From the NCBI RefSeq assembly GCF_000165425.1, contig NW_001799044.1, positions 309,205 to 373,204 on the forward strand: DNA of 64,000 nt. The letters run 5' to 3'. Positions within the stretch are counted from its first letter, which is position 1. Each line of letters begins with the position of its first letter. The notes beneath the pieces are model-generated. The model saw only the letters and a program-made list of their open reading frames with translations, was not told where the DNA came from and ran no database searches. Shown here piece by piece: positions 37,614-49,085 of this stretch. The position numbers were made by a program, and so were the translations under genes. This DNA is from Paramecium tetraurelia (lineage: Eukaryota > Ciliophora > Oligohymenophorea > Peniculida > Parameciidae).

Positions 37614-38213
37614 ATGAGAAAGAAGGTCTACACTTAAGCATATTTCTTGATCCAAAACAACCAAAACTACAGCCATTCATTTGGAGTAAGAATGAAGTAC
37701 GTTGGATTAAACACATTGATTGGAGTCTATGCAGTTGCTAGATATTATTTCAATGCATTAAGATTGAAAGTACTTATCTTTTCTAATGCAATTAGTCAGC
37801 TAATGGAGAAACTACTTTCGATTGATTGGTTGATAAATTATGAAATATTATAATAAATATCATAAGGACAATATTATATATCTAGAAAATTAATGTTATG
37901 CTCAATCATTGCTTTTTTAAACTTATTAGGATATGCAGAAGCATTTCCATTGCATTCCATAAGCATCCAACTCTAAGAAATCAAATTTTTATTTAAGTTA
38001 ATTACTCAAAATTAATAATTCAATTGTTATTCATAATTATTATTGTACAATTAGACATTTGGCAAATCTTTGTTATTCAGACCCTTTCCTTAAAGTATTT
38101 TGGGTTCCTCAGGAGCAGAAGAGAATTAGATCCTTTTGCAAACATCACTAAAGTTGGGACTGAATTATTTGTTTAGTAATCCAATTGCTGTGTCATCATT
38201 ATCATCTACTTGA
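37614..38213 (+). CDS. membrane-protein-like ORF with uncertain 3' end
   Basis: A frame of 200 codons opens MRKKVYTQAYFLIQNNQNY and reads GVYAVARYYFNALRLKVLIF and KLMLCSIIAFLNLLGYAEA, hydrophobic helical segments that look like real protein. The first TGA in frame is at 38211, which would make the last 208 bp overlap the end of the opposite-strand Q/N-rich gene. That neighbour is well supported, so either the two genes really overlap tail to tail, or this gene ends earlier through an intron I could not find. The layout is loosely reminiscent of PEX11-like peroxisomal membrane proteins, but no motif confirms it. Confidence 0.5.
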
Positions 38214-40398
38214 ATTTCAGCTTCTATCTTATCAAACTGTTATTAATCACTTCCTACGAAACCAGAATTATCTGCAAAAGAATTCTATTCAGTTTTTTGA
38301 GTATGATTTAAATAATTTCTATTTAAAACATTAAAAAGTTGATATCTTTTCTAGCAATACTAATTTTATTGTTAAATTTCCAATTAATTTTGTATCTAAA
38401 TATTATAAAAATAAAATACTCTCTCTAAATTCAAAGTAACTGGCAATAAATTTTTTCGTATGATTTCATTGCACACTCTATTCCAAGAGGCCATTATTGC
38501 TTCTTCTTCTTAATTCTTCTATCGGAAAGTCTTATACCCTTGCACTTAGTTCAAGATTTAATCGATATCCTCGAAATTCACCAAAGTTTAATTAATTAAA
38601 GTGCTATTTGGACGATCATAGGAATCTGAGGATTATAATTCTTCCCTAATGTGTTAGGTGTTGGGAGTTTTCATAGATATCTTGTTCCCTTCACTAATAG
38701 TAAAGTGTTTTCGATCAGATCTGTAGTCCATATTTTGATGTTCACTCTCTCCAAAGTTAGGTACTGATTAAATTGTATCAAGACATCCACTAGATTCCAA
38801 TAATGATTTATCTGGAGTATAATAATCATTTGATTATTCCTCTATGATATCTAAAAAATATTTAATATTTTTTGGAATTCTAGATCTTTTTCTTCTTTTC
38901 ATTTTCTTTTTCTAAACTGAATTACTTTGCTTTTTCTCACTTTCCTATGTTTTTTAACAAGGTTCACAAAATTCTTGATATGATTTTTTATCGCTCTATT
39001 AATTAATTGTACCACTATTATTTATACTTAAATTGTCTTTCTCTAGTTTCTTACTAATGTTAAGATTAGGTGTTTAATTTTCTATTGATTATTACTCTTA
39101 GTATTCATCATCAGAATTTTGAGAGAAGTTGAACTATTTCTAAGCAATGTCATAGAAATTTTAACTAATTTGATTGTAATTTGGATTATTTTGGAAACTA
39201 TCATAATCAACATGGAAATTATCATCAAATTCATCTATTTCATGCTATTTGCTTTTTTTACTAAAAACAGATTCTCTGTTACTATTATTATTTGAGTTTC
39301 GGTGACTAGAAAACTGCTACAATTAATTACTATATTCATCTTTATTTGATGAATGTTATTATTAATTTGGATTTTATTGGGCATTGTAATTAATTTATTG
39401 TTAACTAGTTCTTGTATTTTAAATTTATTTGGATGATTTGGTATTACTATTACTATAACTATTCTGTCTTGTATTGTTTTTAGTGTATTCTTCAGAATTC
39501 CTCTATGATTTTTATTAATTTTTTTAGATTGATGAATTAGTATTGAAATTAGAATTATAATTAGTATTGTTTGAATTATAATTTTATATGTTAGGTTAAT
39601 AGTTTGCTTTAGGTATTTACTATTAATATTTCTGTGGTTCATTTTCATTATTAGCTTTCTAGCTTTATTTATTTACATAGTTGGAGGATTAAAGTTATTT
39701 TTAACTATTTTGCTTATGAAATAATTTGAATCCGTCTTTTAGATTATCAGCTTTGGGATCTCTTGGTTGTTAATTAATTTTTTATTCGCTTAACTGTCGT
39801 TTTTATTTTTAATCACTGGGAATAAATTAGGCACTTCCATTTGTATTTGAACTATTTTCAGTAAATTTGATGATATCATTTGCCATTTTCATAATATCAT
39901 CAGCAACATTAGCCTATAAATCTTACAAAATTTCTTGTATTTTACTTGGACCTCTAGTATGAGTAGGTTTGCGATCATCAACTGTATATTCTGTTTCATC
40001 AGTAAGAGTAAATAATCTACCTCCGAATCCTTTATTTTAATTTTAAAAATGCTGAGTAAATGTTTACAAAGGTGATCTTAAATACTGAGATTGCTAAGAT
40101 TTTTGAGTACTCTATTAGGAGAGACAAGCTTCCTAACAAGGAACAGGAATATAATCAGATTCATAATCATTTTCTTCATCTTCAACTTCTTGTAATTGCA
40201 TACTAGTTCTAAGGATTTCAAATACTGAATATTATTGACAATAATTTACCTTTTTGTTTCTTTTCCATTTCCTATTCAGATTATTCTTCTATTATACTAG
40301 TTTAAAATAATACCCTCCTCATTATTAATAAATGATAGGACTTTAACTAACATATTGCAATTTTGTGGAATCATTTGTATGGTCTTTTGGTTCAACAT
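38006..40398 (-). CDS. Gln/Asn-rich low-complexity protein, 780 aa
   Basis: Two 25-nt introns, 40289-40313 and 40225-40249, give an exact 781-codon frame from MLNQKTIQMIPQNCNMLVKV to TGA. The first 200 residues include GFGGRLFTLTDETEYTVDD and QANVADDIMKMANDI. The centre is a long Asn/Gln/Ser-rich region of prion-like composition (about codons 300-500). The C-terminal third includes a basic patch (QKKKMKRRKRSRIPKN) that could be a nuclear signal, and ends EQQLNYQF. No folded domain is recognised. Such proteins often form condensates; that is inference from composition only. Its last 208 bp overlap an open frame on the other strand. Confidence 0.75.
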
Positions 40399-42046
40399 TT
40401 CTGCTTCCAAAGTATCCGTTAATAATAAATATATTTATATATTTTTAATAAATTTGTACGTAACTTTTAAAGTAAACAATAAAATAATGTAAAAGACTCA
40501 AACAAATAATCTCTAAAAATTAATATATAATTAAAAATATCAGTATTCATTAATCTATTACCATTATATATAGTTCTAATGTATTTATTAGGTAACTAAG
40601 ATGTGATACACTTCTAATATATAAACAAGAAATTGATGCATTTAAGAACAATAATTATACTTAATTTATGTTAAAGCTAATATTATATTAATACAATAAT
40701 AATTTGTTAAGACTAAGAATTATTATATAATACAGAATTTGATTATTGCATGAGGTCAAGGCTTTGTCACTGTGGATTACATCTAAGCCTCAATAAACTT
40801 CTACAAATCTCTCTTTACCAATCTATGTGGAGACTAGTTTTACTTGTATAATAGTAATTGAAATCGGATAAATATCCATAATAGGGATATTCTACAATAT
40901 ATTAGAGATGATAGTATATAAACTAAAACCTGTTTTGAATAATTTTTTTATTAAAGCAGATTATGGCATAATGAAAAGAAGAAAGTGATTTACATATGAA
41001 TTGTAATAAAATTGCTCTTTTTTGAAAATTTGAAATAATAATTGACATAATAGGTAACTCTATATTTTTGGATTATGATATTAAGATGATAATTTTAAGC
41101 CTGTTGATATTTTTATAGAGTGCATCAAGGATTTGTAGAGCAACTTGAGTACATTTGTCTTCAATGTATTTTCGATTTAAAAGGTACGAATTGAGCAATT
41201 CAGAAATGTTAGACTTGACATTTGGTAGAATAATACCAAATTGATTTCTAAATTAAAAAAGAAAACAATTTTATTTTTTTTAAGCATTTAAAGAAAATGA
41301 GTTTAACCATTCGATTAAAATTATTCAAAATTCTCTGGATGGATCTAAGCTTTACCATTTAAATATCAAAGTTTAAATAGTGTCAAAAAATTAAAATGAA
41401 TCAAATTGAAGGTTTGCTTAATACTCACTGAATAAATCAGTTGATAATATTTAAGGTAGATATAATCCTAACTTACTGAAATTGGCGAATTTTGCTGATA
41501 AATTTAACAAAAAATATCAGTAAAATTATAAAAATATAAGCAAACTGAAAAGAGACTTCATAATTAATCAAACCTTAAGAATTTTCTTATTTATAATGTA
41601 TTCATGTACTTGAGTTTGTAAAACTCTAAAGTTAAGAACAGAATAACTCAGTAATTGAGAATTTAATTACATAATTTATTAACACATTTTAACCCTTCTA
41701 TTTTTAATTTTATTATTTGATTTCTTTCTTGGAGGCGTTTTTCATCTATATAAATTAACCTTTTAGTTACTCTAAATGTAAAAAAAATCTAATTTTCGAT
41801 TTTTCAAACATCAAAAGCCATTATCATTATAATTCTATGATGAAAAGCAATAATTTCTAATCTTTTCATATTATAAATATTAATCTCTACCTTCATTATA
41901 TAAATACCAATTTGAACAAACTGTGTTTAATTAATGGATCTTAAGATTGATTTTAAAAGTTACAAATTTAAAATATATTTATTTATATTTGTTTTATTTC
42001 AATTAAATTGATTATTTATTAATTTTTATTATTAAGCCAGGAAATA
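40399..42046. other. 1.6-kb AT-rich spacer with gene remnants
   Basis: No complete gene could be built. The minus strand holds a start-like exon at about 41745 (MKNASKKEIKQQNQKQKGQ) and a dynein light chain-like segment listed separately. The plus strand has a short readable stretch near 41290-41400 (FKENEFNHSIKIIQNSL). TGA stops in every frame break these up, and joining introns could not be placed. The rest is AT-rich. Confidence 0.4.
41080..41245 (-). pseudogene. possible Tctex1-type dynein light chain fragment
   Basis: The frame reads FGIILPNVKSNISELLNSYL, then LNRKYIEDKCTQVALQILDA and LYKNINRLKIIILIS. The spacing of hydrophobic residues and the final R-(Y/L)-K-hydrophobic strand match the helix-helix-strand start of Tctex1-family dynein light chains. 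Further on, in another frame, FYYNSYVNHFLLFIMP resembles the family's last strand. I could not link the pieces into one open reading frame, so this is either a degraded copy or a gene with introns I missed. Confidence 0.3.
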
Positions 42047-42934
42047 ATGTAATATCATTACCCTTAAGCTCAATATTATCCTTAGCAAAATTATGTATCC
42101 CCTATGTAAATGGATGTAATAATAATAAATACACTTAGGCTGGCTTTAATTCTGGCTTAGATGCATTATCAAGATGCCCAAGTGTCTTTATAAAATAACG
42201 TCCTGATTATTTAGAGACATTAGGGGTTTGTGAAAAAAAAAATGCCTATTTCGTTTATCAATCTGACTCGATGGGAAATAAACCAGATTTCAAGCAATAG
42301 GCTCCAATTTTTAAATGCAAGGAGGAGAGCAGCTGTTGGCAAAGGAATTGCCTTCCTGGAGCATGTAGAGCATTTGATTTGAAAGTTAAATAATATAATG
42401 AACGATAAGATACTAACACAGTATTTAGGATGAGTAGAGAATTCAGATGTACCTGTCTTTGTTTTGAGAGGTAATTAGTTTTGAGAATATAATTTGTTAG
42501 ACCTGAGATGGAAGTTCAATTGTCGAATGGAGTAAAGATAGGAACTATTAATTATCCATTTATGTTTTGTGATAAAGGTGTGGATATTTTGGATGAGAAC
42601 AATCAAATAGTCTATACTATAAGAGGAAGCTGTTGTTAATGGCCATTTTTAGTCAATCTGCCTTGTGAAACATGTTAAAGGGCTAGATTTGATATTATGG
42701 ATTCTTAAGGATAAGTAAGAAGAGATCAATATGATTTAGAAAATATCTGAATTGTGGAAAGAATCTGCAGGATTTTGTAATGCATTATGCGATGTTGATG
42801 CTACTAATTTTAGACTTTTATTTCCGATGCAAGCGTCTAGTAGATAAAAAGCTTTGTTGTTAGCTGCTGCTTTATTTATTGATTTTAATTATTTCGAAGA
42901 GTCCCCTTAGGATAAATAAAATAATTAATTTTGA
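42047..42934 (+). CDS. phospholipid scramblase, 269 aa
   Basis: Introns at 42116-42138 (23 nt), 42471-42500 (30 nt) and 42715-42739 (25 nt) give an exact 270-codon frame. A short Gln/Tyr/Pro-rich head (MQYHYPQAQYYPQQNYVSP) precedes the twelve-stranded barrel domain: CKEESSCWQRNCLPGACRAF, EFRCTCLCFERPEMEV, VKIGTINYPF, DILDENNQIVYTIRGSCC, LPCETCQRARFDI. The closing hydrophobic helix is KALLLAAALFIDFNYFEE. Cysteine clusters are likely palmitoylation sites. Scramblases move phospholipids between membrane leaflets in response to calcium, and all core elements are present. The 30-nt intron contains no in-frame TGA, so an unspliced transcript could still be translated with ten extra residues. Confidence 0.93.
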
Positions 42935-42982
42935 TAGCATATGCATGATTATTTATGATAAATAAAATTATTATCCTTTTTA

Positions 42983-45350
42983 TCATAGGTTAATTAATTA
43001 TTCAGACAAATCCTTAATTTTATCAACACTCTTAGTGATTTCTATTTCGAAGTGTAGAATTTTGTAGATTACATAAATTATCTACGGATTTTTTGTATTA
43101 AGTAACTTATTTTAAATTAAATCGTCTATCTCTTCTTAATCTTTATCATTCAATTCTTCTTAAGACTAATGAATTATTATAGTAAATTTACATTTAATTT
43201 TGTCCTTAAGAAATTGATGACTTCTTCAAATAACTTTTATCCTAGATCCTGAATGCATTCTTTTCGTTTGATTAACAAGAATTACTCTAACTCCATCTTT
43301 CTTTGTTCAGCTTCCAACAGTTACTTATTGAGATCCATCTTCTTATTGTCAATGCATAATTCAATAAACTGATGACATTGATTTGTTTCTTCAAAAGCTT
43401 CTTCTTGAATAGTATGAATATCTCTATTTTAAATGGGCTGTTCATCTCCATAATCAGCAGTGTCATCCCTACCTTCCTCATCATTTTCACCATCTCCATC
43501 CTCAGGATCTGTGTAAGCCTACAAATGTAAATAATCATAATATACCCCTTTGTCTGAATCTTATTAATATTCACCATTATTTTAACTATCCTACTAAGCT
43601 GCTGTTTTTGGTTCAGATCTAAATTGTACTTAAACATAATGATTAGATTCCATGTCACTTTGAGATTCAACTATAGTTGTGGGTATCTCATCAGCAAATG
43701 AACTTATATCTATGATTTCTCTTTCTGGCTTTATCACTTTAATGTTACTGTCTTCTTTAGCAACAAAGTCAGGTAAATTCAATACCATATCCACTTCCTC
43801 TTATGAGCAGGTTTATTGTTTTATGCTCTTAGTTTTGTTTTATTTAGGTGTTTCTTTAATTTATTCAATCTTATCAGCCTTTCTCAGAGGTTCTTTAACT
43901 TACCTTGCAGGTTCTTTCGGGGCACCTTTTCGAATTCTCTTTTTATCAATTTCTTCTATATTAGGATTTGAAACCTTCGCTTTTACCTATAAAACTGGTT
44001 TTTTTGTAGGTTATACCTGTTAACTTGAGAAAATGTTTTATTATTAATTAGATTGATTATTATTTGATTAAGATGAAATAATAGGAATTTAATTTGGCTG
44101 AAATTCTGCCTTTAATAATTCAGGTCTAGACACAATTATCCGATCGTCTTATTTTTACTTTTGCAATTCAGAAACCTTATCTCTCCAATCCTTATAAAAA
44201 TCATCCATTTTTTAATTTTAATTTTGAACTTGATTCGGAGCAGAGGTAGGTGGAACTTACACAATTTTCTTTTAAACAATTGGAGTATCTCTAACAGGTT
44301 CCTGCTTTCCTTTTACTTCTAATTGCAAATTTTGGGAAGATGTAGATACTTTAGCTTTCAATGGTTTTCCTTATGGAGTACTTTTGACAGAAACAGCAAC
44401 AGGGGTGGCTAAGGACTGCTGAATTTCTTTAGGTTTGCTGATAACTGGAGTTTGAATGGGTTAAATTTATGAGGTCTGTTTTGAATTAGGATGAGGTTAA
44501 TTTAAATTTAATTGCATTCTCAAGTTCTATGCCTATTAAATCAGACCTGTCTAATGTGACATTTATAATTACTTGCTTATTGTAATAATTAGAATGCATC
44601 AGGTCTTTGTCGATAATCCTTTTACAAACACTAATCAATCAATTATCCTAAAGCTGAGGAATACATTTATCCAATTGGTTCATACCTTCCTCTTATTATT
44701 TTGAGTACCAGAGCTCCTTAACTATTAGCTTCGAATGGATGTTTAAAAGTGCATAGTTCATATATAACACAACCTAAGGCCCAAATATCGCTTTTCTCGT
44801 TGTAGGGTTTCTCCTCACACATTTCAGGTGATAAGTAATAAGGAGTTCCTACCATAGTCCTTGCAAAGTTGTTTTGATCATTTAATAATTTAGCCACTCC
44901 AAGGTCTCCAATGCGAACTTGATCTTTGGAGAGAAATATATTCATAGACTTAATGTCTCTATGTAAAACTTTATTCTTATGAAGGAATGCCAATCCTAAT
45001 GTTATTTGGATGAGGAATCTCCACACTTAGTTTTCTGGCAACGGTCTCCCCATTTGCATTTTTAATAGTTTGTGCAAATCCCCCCCCTCACAAAATTCCA
45101 TTACTATACATAACAATTACTTATCTATAAAGGATTCATAATATTTCACAATATATGAACTATCCAATTTAGCTAAGATACTTGCTTCGTTTAAAGCTTC
45201 ATTTTTCATTCTAGCATTCATTTTTGAAATGTTGATTTGCTTCATCACATAAGTTTGCTTATCAGCTTTGCGTCTCACTTTGTACACCTATCCGAAGCTA
45301 CCCTCACCTAACTTATTCAAAATTTCAAATTCATTAAGTTTCGATTCCAT
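42983..45350 (-). CDS. NEK-family kinase with long C-terminal tail, about 770 aa
   Basis: The N-terminal 260 residues form a NIMA-related kinase domain: [88 protein letters not shown] and [20 protein letters not shown]. The DFG is DLG, which is common among NEK kinases. A 26-nt intron at 44547-44572 joins the domain to a tail rich in Pro, Gln and Lys with an acidic patch ([16 protein letters not shown]) and a C-terminal coiled coil ([17 protein letters not shown]). A second intron near 43155 is 26 or 32 nt; both keep the frame, giving 771 or 769 residues. NEKs control cilia length, basal bodies and mitosis. Confidence 0.93.
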
Positions 45351-45432
45351 TAATTTAATAATTTAACAAATAATACCTTGCCAAAATCAATTTCAAAGAG
45401 GAATCCTTCAAATAATATTTCATTATTTAATT

Positions 45433-46635
45433 ATGTAAAAGAAAGAACCCTCAAGCAAACTATATGTCATATATCATGACCCTTGTTTGGATGGGATTTA
45501 CTCCTTGACAGGACTTATATTGCCCATTCTAGTTAAAATCAGAAAGGATAACTGGACTATCCAATAATACTTAGAATTACTCAGGTCAGAACTCCCTAAA
45601 ATATCCAAAGAAATCCAAAAACCCCAAGAGTATAAGCAAGAAATTATATATCAAGATGAGCCAATTGAAAATCAAAATATGGGCTTCTTCTATCCAACTA
45701 TATAGGACCTGTGTTATATGCCCATTAGATTGAGTGAAGATAATAATGAAGTTTAGAAAATAATCAAATTTTTAAATGATGATTCTAAATCCTCAATTTT
45801 GATTATTGTAGACTATTTCGGAAGAACTTGGGATAATTTGATACTGCTAACCAAGAGGTTTCAATATGTGATAGTTGTTGATCACCACTAAACATGTGTA
45901 AATGCTATTCCAGATTTCAAAAGAGAGAAATATTAAGCCCTGAATAAAGTGTCAGGAGTAGACAATCTATTCATGCTAGTAAGCATAGACAAGGCTGCAT
46001 GTCTCTTAGTGCAAGACTTTCAAGAATAAATCTTTTAAACTAAATATACCTCATTGCTTCCTCCAAATATTGGAACCAAATTTACATTATTTACCAAATA
46101 CATTTCAGATAATGACTTATTTGTGTTATAATATCCTGAAACAGAACCTTTGTAAATGGCTATAATGAGAAGAAGGTTGTAATTTGATGTTCGGTAGAAT
46201 CCAGCAATCTTTTATAAATTACTAGAATTCGACTTCGATTTTTTAATTAAGGAAGGATAACAACTAGCCATCTAAAGAAATAAGAAAGTTGAAAATTTAG
46301 TTAAGAATCGTAAAACAGTAGTATTTGGGAAGGATGCAGTAGGCTATGCACTCTATTGTGATGACTTAAGCATTATGAATCCCTTAGGCAACGCCTTAGG
46401 CATTTTGGCCATGAGGTCAGGTGATCAAAATTTAGGTGCGGTTTACCATGATGATAAAAGCAATTCTACTTAGTATAAAATTCATTTGAGGTCAGCTCAT
46501 CATGACGAAAATGGGGTTCTGCTCAATAGATTTAGATGCGATGTTTTAGCTGAATCCTTTGGTGGAGGAGGTCATGTTGGTGCAGCATCTCTGTACATGA
46601 AAAAAAAGGAATGGAAAAAATTAATGTTTGAATGA
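45433..46635 (+). CDS. DHH-superfamily phosphoesterase, 400 aa
   Basis: An uninterrupted frame of exactly 401 codons. The metal-binding motifs are present in order: YHDPCLDGIYS (H-x-D-x-D-G-like) near residue 20, VDYFGRTWDN near 135, and the name-giving VDHHQTC near 155. Near the C-terminus FGGGGHVGAAS is the GGGH motif of the DHHA1 substrate-binding domain. Enzymes of this group hydrolyse phosphodiester bonds in nano-RNA, pAp or cyclic dinucleotides (NrnA/GdpP type in bacteria) or pyrophosphate. Which substrate applies here cannot be told from sequence. No targeting signal is obvious. It is read divergently from the NEK gene across 82 bp. Confidence 0.85.
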
Positions 46636-47382
46636 AAATTATTTATGATAAATATTATTGTAGAAATTTTGTTGAATTATATTAGTAATTATTTATTAAA
46701 AATTTGCTAATCTCATTTTTTACTTGTCATTGTTTATTAACTACCAATATCATTCCCAGCCGAAGTTGATATCATATAAGACTATACAGATAAATTGGAT
46801 ACATTAGATTCATGAATCAACATATAAGGATTGAGATATATAAAATTATGGACGAATTTTCTCTAAAAGTTTACCTGAAATTGTTATACTTCGATTTAAA
46901 GGTTGAAATATTAGATTTTCGGAGAATAGTGTCATTATTATAGGATATTAGAAATAGAATGAAAATTTTATAAATTTTGAATTAGAGAATATCAAATAAA
47001 AATATATGAGATTTATTATAAAGGGGAAAATTAAGACAATCAGTAAAGAATCAATTTTAAAATTCTTCTAGATTACACTTCCTTTGGATTAGAAGGTAAT
47101 CAAAAAATACTTTTTAAATAATTCAAAGGATTAATAGATAACCACTTATAATTCGAAGGATTCTTTATTAAATCTATATATACATATATATGTAAATTTA
47201 GTTATATCAATGAATAAGGTGAGGATAAAACTGTCTCTTTAAATATTAATTATAATTTTACCATAGACAAGTAATTATAAGAAATTCTAAAGTTAAGAAA
47301 TAAATTGGAAATCAGTTAAAATTAACGAAGTGTTTTAAATAAATAACTTTATTTAATAGATCAGATTTATTTGGTATTTGGG
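46636..47382 (+). pseudogene. decayed or unresolved coding region
   Basis: From about 46750 the plus strand reads LPISFPAEVDIIQDYTDKLD then TGA, next SKSLPEIVILRFKG then TGA, and from about 46905 a frame with no TGA for 160 codons that includes NSVIIIGYQKQNENFINFE and SKESILKFFQITLPLDQKV. The pieces have the composition of real protein but lie in different frames, with no start codon linking them and no introns that clearly join them. Best read as remains of a gene of unknown family. The convergent Myb gene ends at its right side. Confidence 0.35.
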
Positions 47383-48436
47383 TTCACTTCATTGAAAATA
47401 TTACAATGGAAATCCTATATTTGGTTAAAACATGTAGAAGGGATAGAAGAGTTATATTGGTTAAACGCTTGGGAGAATTGGAGATATAAGATGCTGCTCG
47501 TTAAAGGTGTTGAGGCTTTCATTTAAAGGACTTAAATTTGTTTAAACTTTTTCTATCTGACTTGCTAATTCGTCAGGATCACAAGTATTATATTTTTTGA
47601 TTAACTTTAAGATTTTCTTCTCTGTTTGAGAATTTAATTTATTCTAAGATATTTTAAAAATATACTAAATGCATTTTTTTTGCAATTTTTTTCATAATCG
47701 AATTATAGCAGTTCTTAATTTTATTATCAGTCCGCCCTTGCATCTTTTTGGCAATACCAGACCAATTTTTGTTCAATTCATTAGCGTGAAGCATAAGTGC
47801 ATATTTTTCTTAATAGGTGAAAGGCTTTCTATTGAATATTAATCAGATTTACTTATTGATTTTGGAATTAATCACATTATTATACCGTTCACGTATCTAC
47901 TTTTAATATCTTAAATTTTTTGTTAAGTAAATAAATTCCTCTGCTATTACAGTCCAATTGTTGCTTGGATATTTCCTTCGTTGATATTTATAAATACTAT
48001 CTTAATTGGATCAATATTTTGTCTTCCTCTGGGGTCCATGGCAGTTATTTCAAGCTTTGTTTTAATAGACTCATCCATTTTACTAAAAGAAATTACTCTG
48101 GAACATCTAATACTTTTGCCAGATATTCGAAGACTCCTTTATGATGCTAGACATAAGCTTTTTAAATACCAATTCATAGAATTTTAAGTTCCTCTTCTCG
48201 GCTAATTTAGCAACACACCATATAAACAAGTATTTATCCTTTTGATGCCATTTGCTTCGATTGCTTTATTGGTTAAAATGCACCTTAAATTCATTGCTTA
48301 AATAATGTTCTAATTATTAATATGTCATTTTCTGATTTGGGAACTTGACAATTTACTTAAGTTGTTCCTCATTTAAGTCTACGTCTTTAGAATCTCCTAT
48401 TTCTTACAGGAATTCAGTCCATTTTAAAGATTTCAT
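47383..48436 (-). CDS. Myb-like DNA-binding protein, 320 aa
   Basis: Four introns, 48147-48169, 47976-47997, 47829-47852 and 47644-47665 (23, 22, 24, 22 nt), give an exact 321-codon frame. Two Myb repeats are adjacent in the middle: LPWTPEEDKILIQLRQ with NNWTVIAEEF, then KKPFTYQEKYALMLHANEL with NWSGIAKKMQGRTDNKIKN. The second carries the strongest signature, I-A-K-x-(M/L)-x-G-R-T-D-N-x-(I/V)-K-N, as in R2R3 Myb recognition helices. The N-terminal 150 residues are helical and unrecognised; the C-terminal part ends with an aromatic-rich stretch (YPFYMFQPNIGFPLQ). Likely a nuclear transcription factor. Confidence 0.88.
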
Positions 48437-48593
48437 TTAATTTAAAATTAATAATCTTATATTCTTCTTAGCCCCCTATTAAACTAAGGATATTAAGATT
48501 TAAATTTTTGACTCTATAAGTAGCGCTCAGATTTCCTTTCTAAAATATGGAATATTTTGTTATAATCAAGGATTATTTATCTTTATCAATTTA

Positions 48594-48848
48594 TCAATCG
48601 TTTTAATTATTAATTTTTAATTAATTTGTCAATGATAGTTTAATTCTCAATATTAAAGTTATTTGATTACACTCAAATTGCTATAAGGCTGAATCGTCAA
48701 ATACAACTATGTAATTTTACAAGTATTGCTAACGTGTAGATGTTGATAAATCACTAAATCTTCCAAATCCTTATTATTTATTGTGTAGACTAAGTTACTA
48801 TAATATTCTGAACAATCTCCTCACTATATAAAATGATTAATTAGACAT
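48594..48848 (-). CDS. possible small gene, 84 aa
   Basis: A frame of 85 codons from MSNQSFYIVRR to TGA, with readable segments NKQQGFGRFSDLSTSTRQQY and LQNYIVVFDDSALQQFECN. A GT...AG stretch of 27 nt starting after MSNQSFYI could be an intron; its removal keeps the frame. The composition favours a real protein but there is no family match. Confidence 0.35.
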
Positions 48849-49085
48849 CCAGCTGATGATTATAAAGATTTCTAATTTCAATAATTATTAGGATTTTAAT
48901 AATTATATAAATATATTTAATTAAATTCTAAAAATTAATCAAAATTTTTTGGAAAACTCACAAAATTTTTTGATACAATCCCCAAAATATAAATTTACCA
49001 CAAGCTGAATGAATGATGGATTGAAATTCAAGATTAAATTTTGTAATTATTTAATTATATGTATTATATATTGATTTTAAATGTA

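Noticed and set aside
39235-39648. Asn/Ile-rich frame inside the Q/N-rich gene
   Set aside because: Wrong phase; the correct code-6 frame is open for 781 codons across it.
40740-40850. GC-richer patch that might be a structured RNA gene
   Set aside because: I could not fold it into a tRNA or other known RNA; it more likely belongs to the degraded coding material of this spacer.
43679-44023. Ser/Leu/Phe-rich plus-strand frame with membrane-like segments
   Set aside because: Antisense of the NEK kinase tail, which has an exact codon count.
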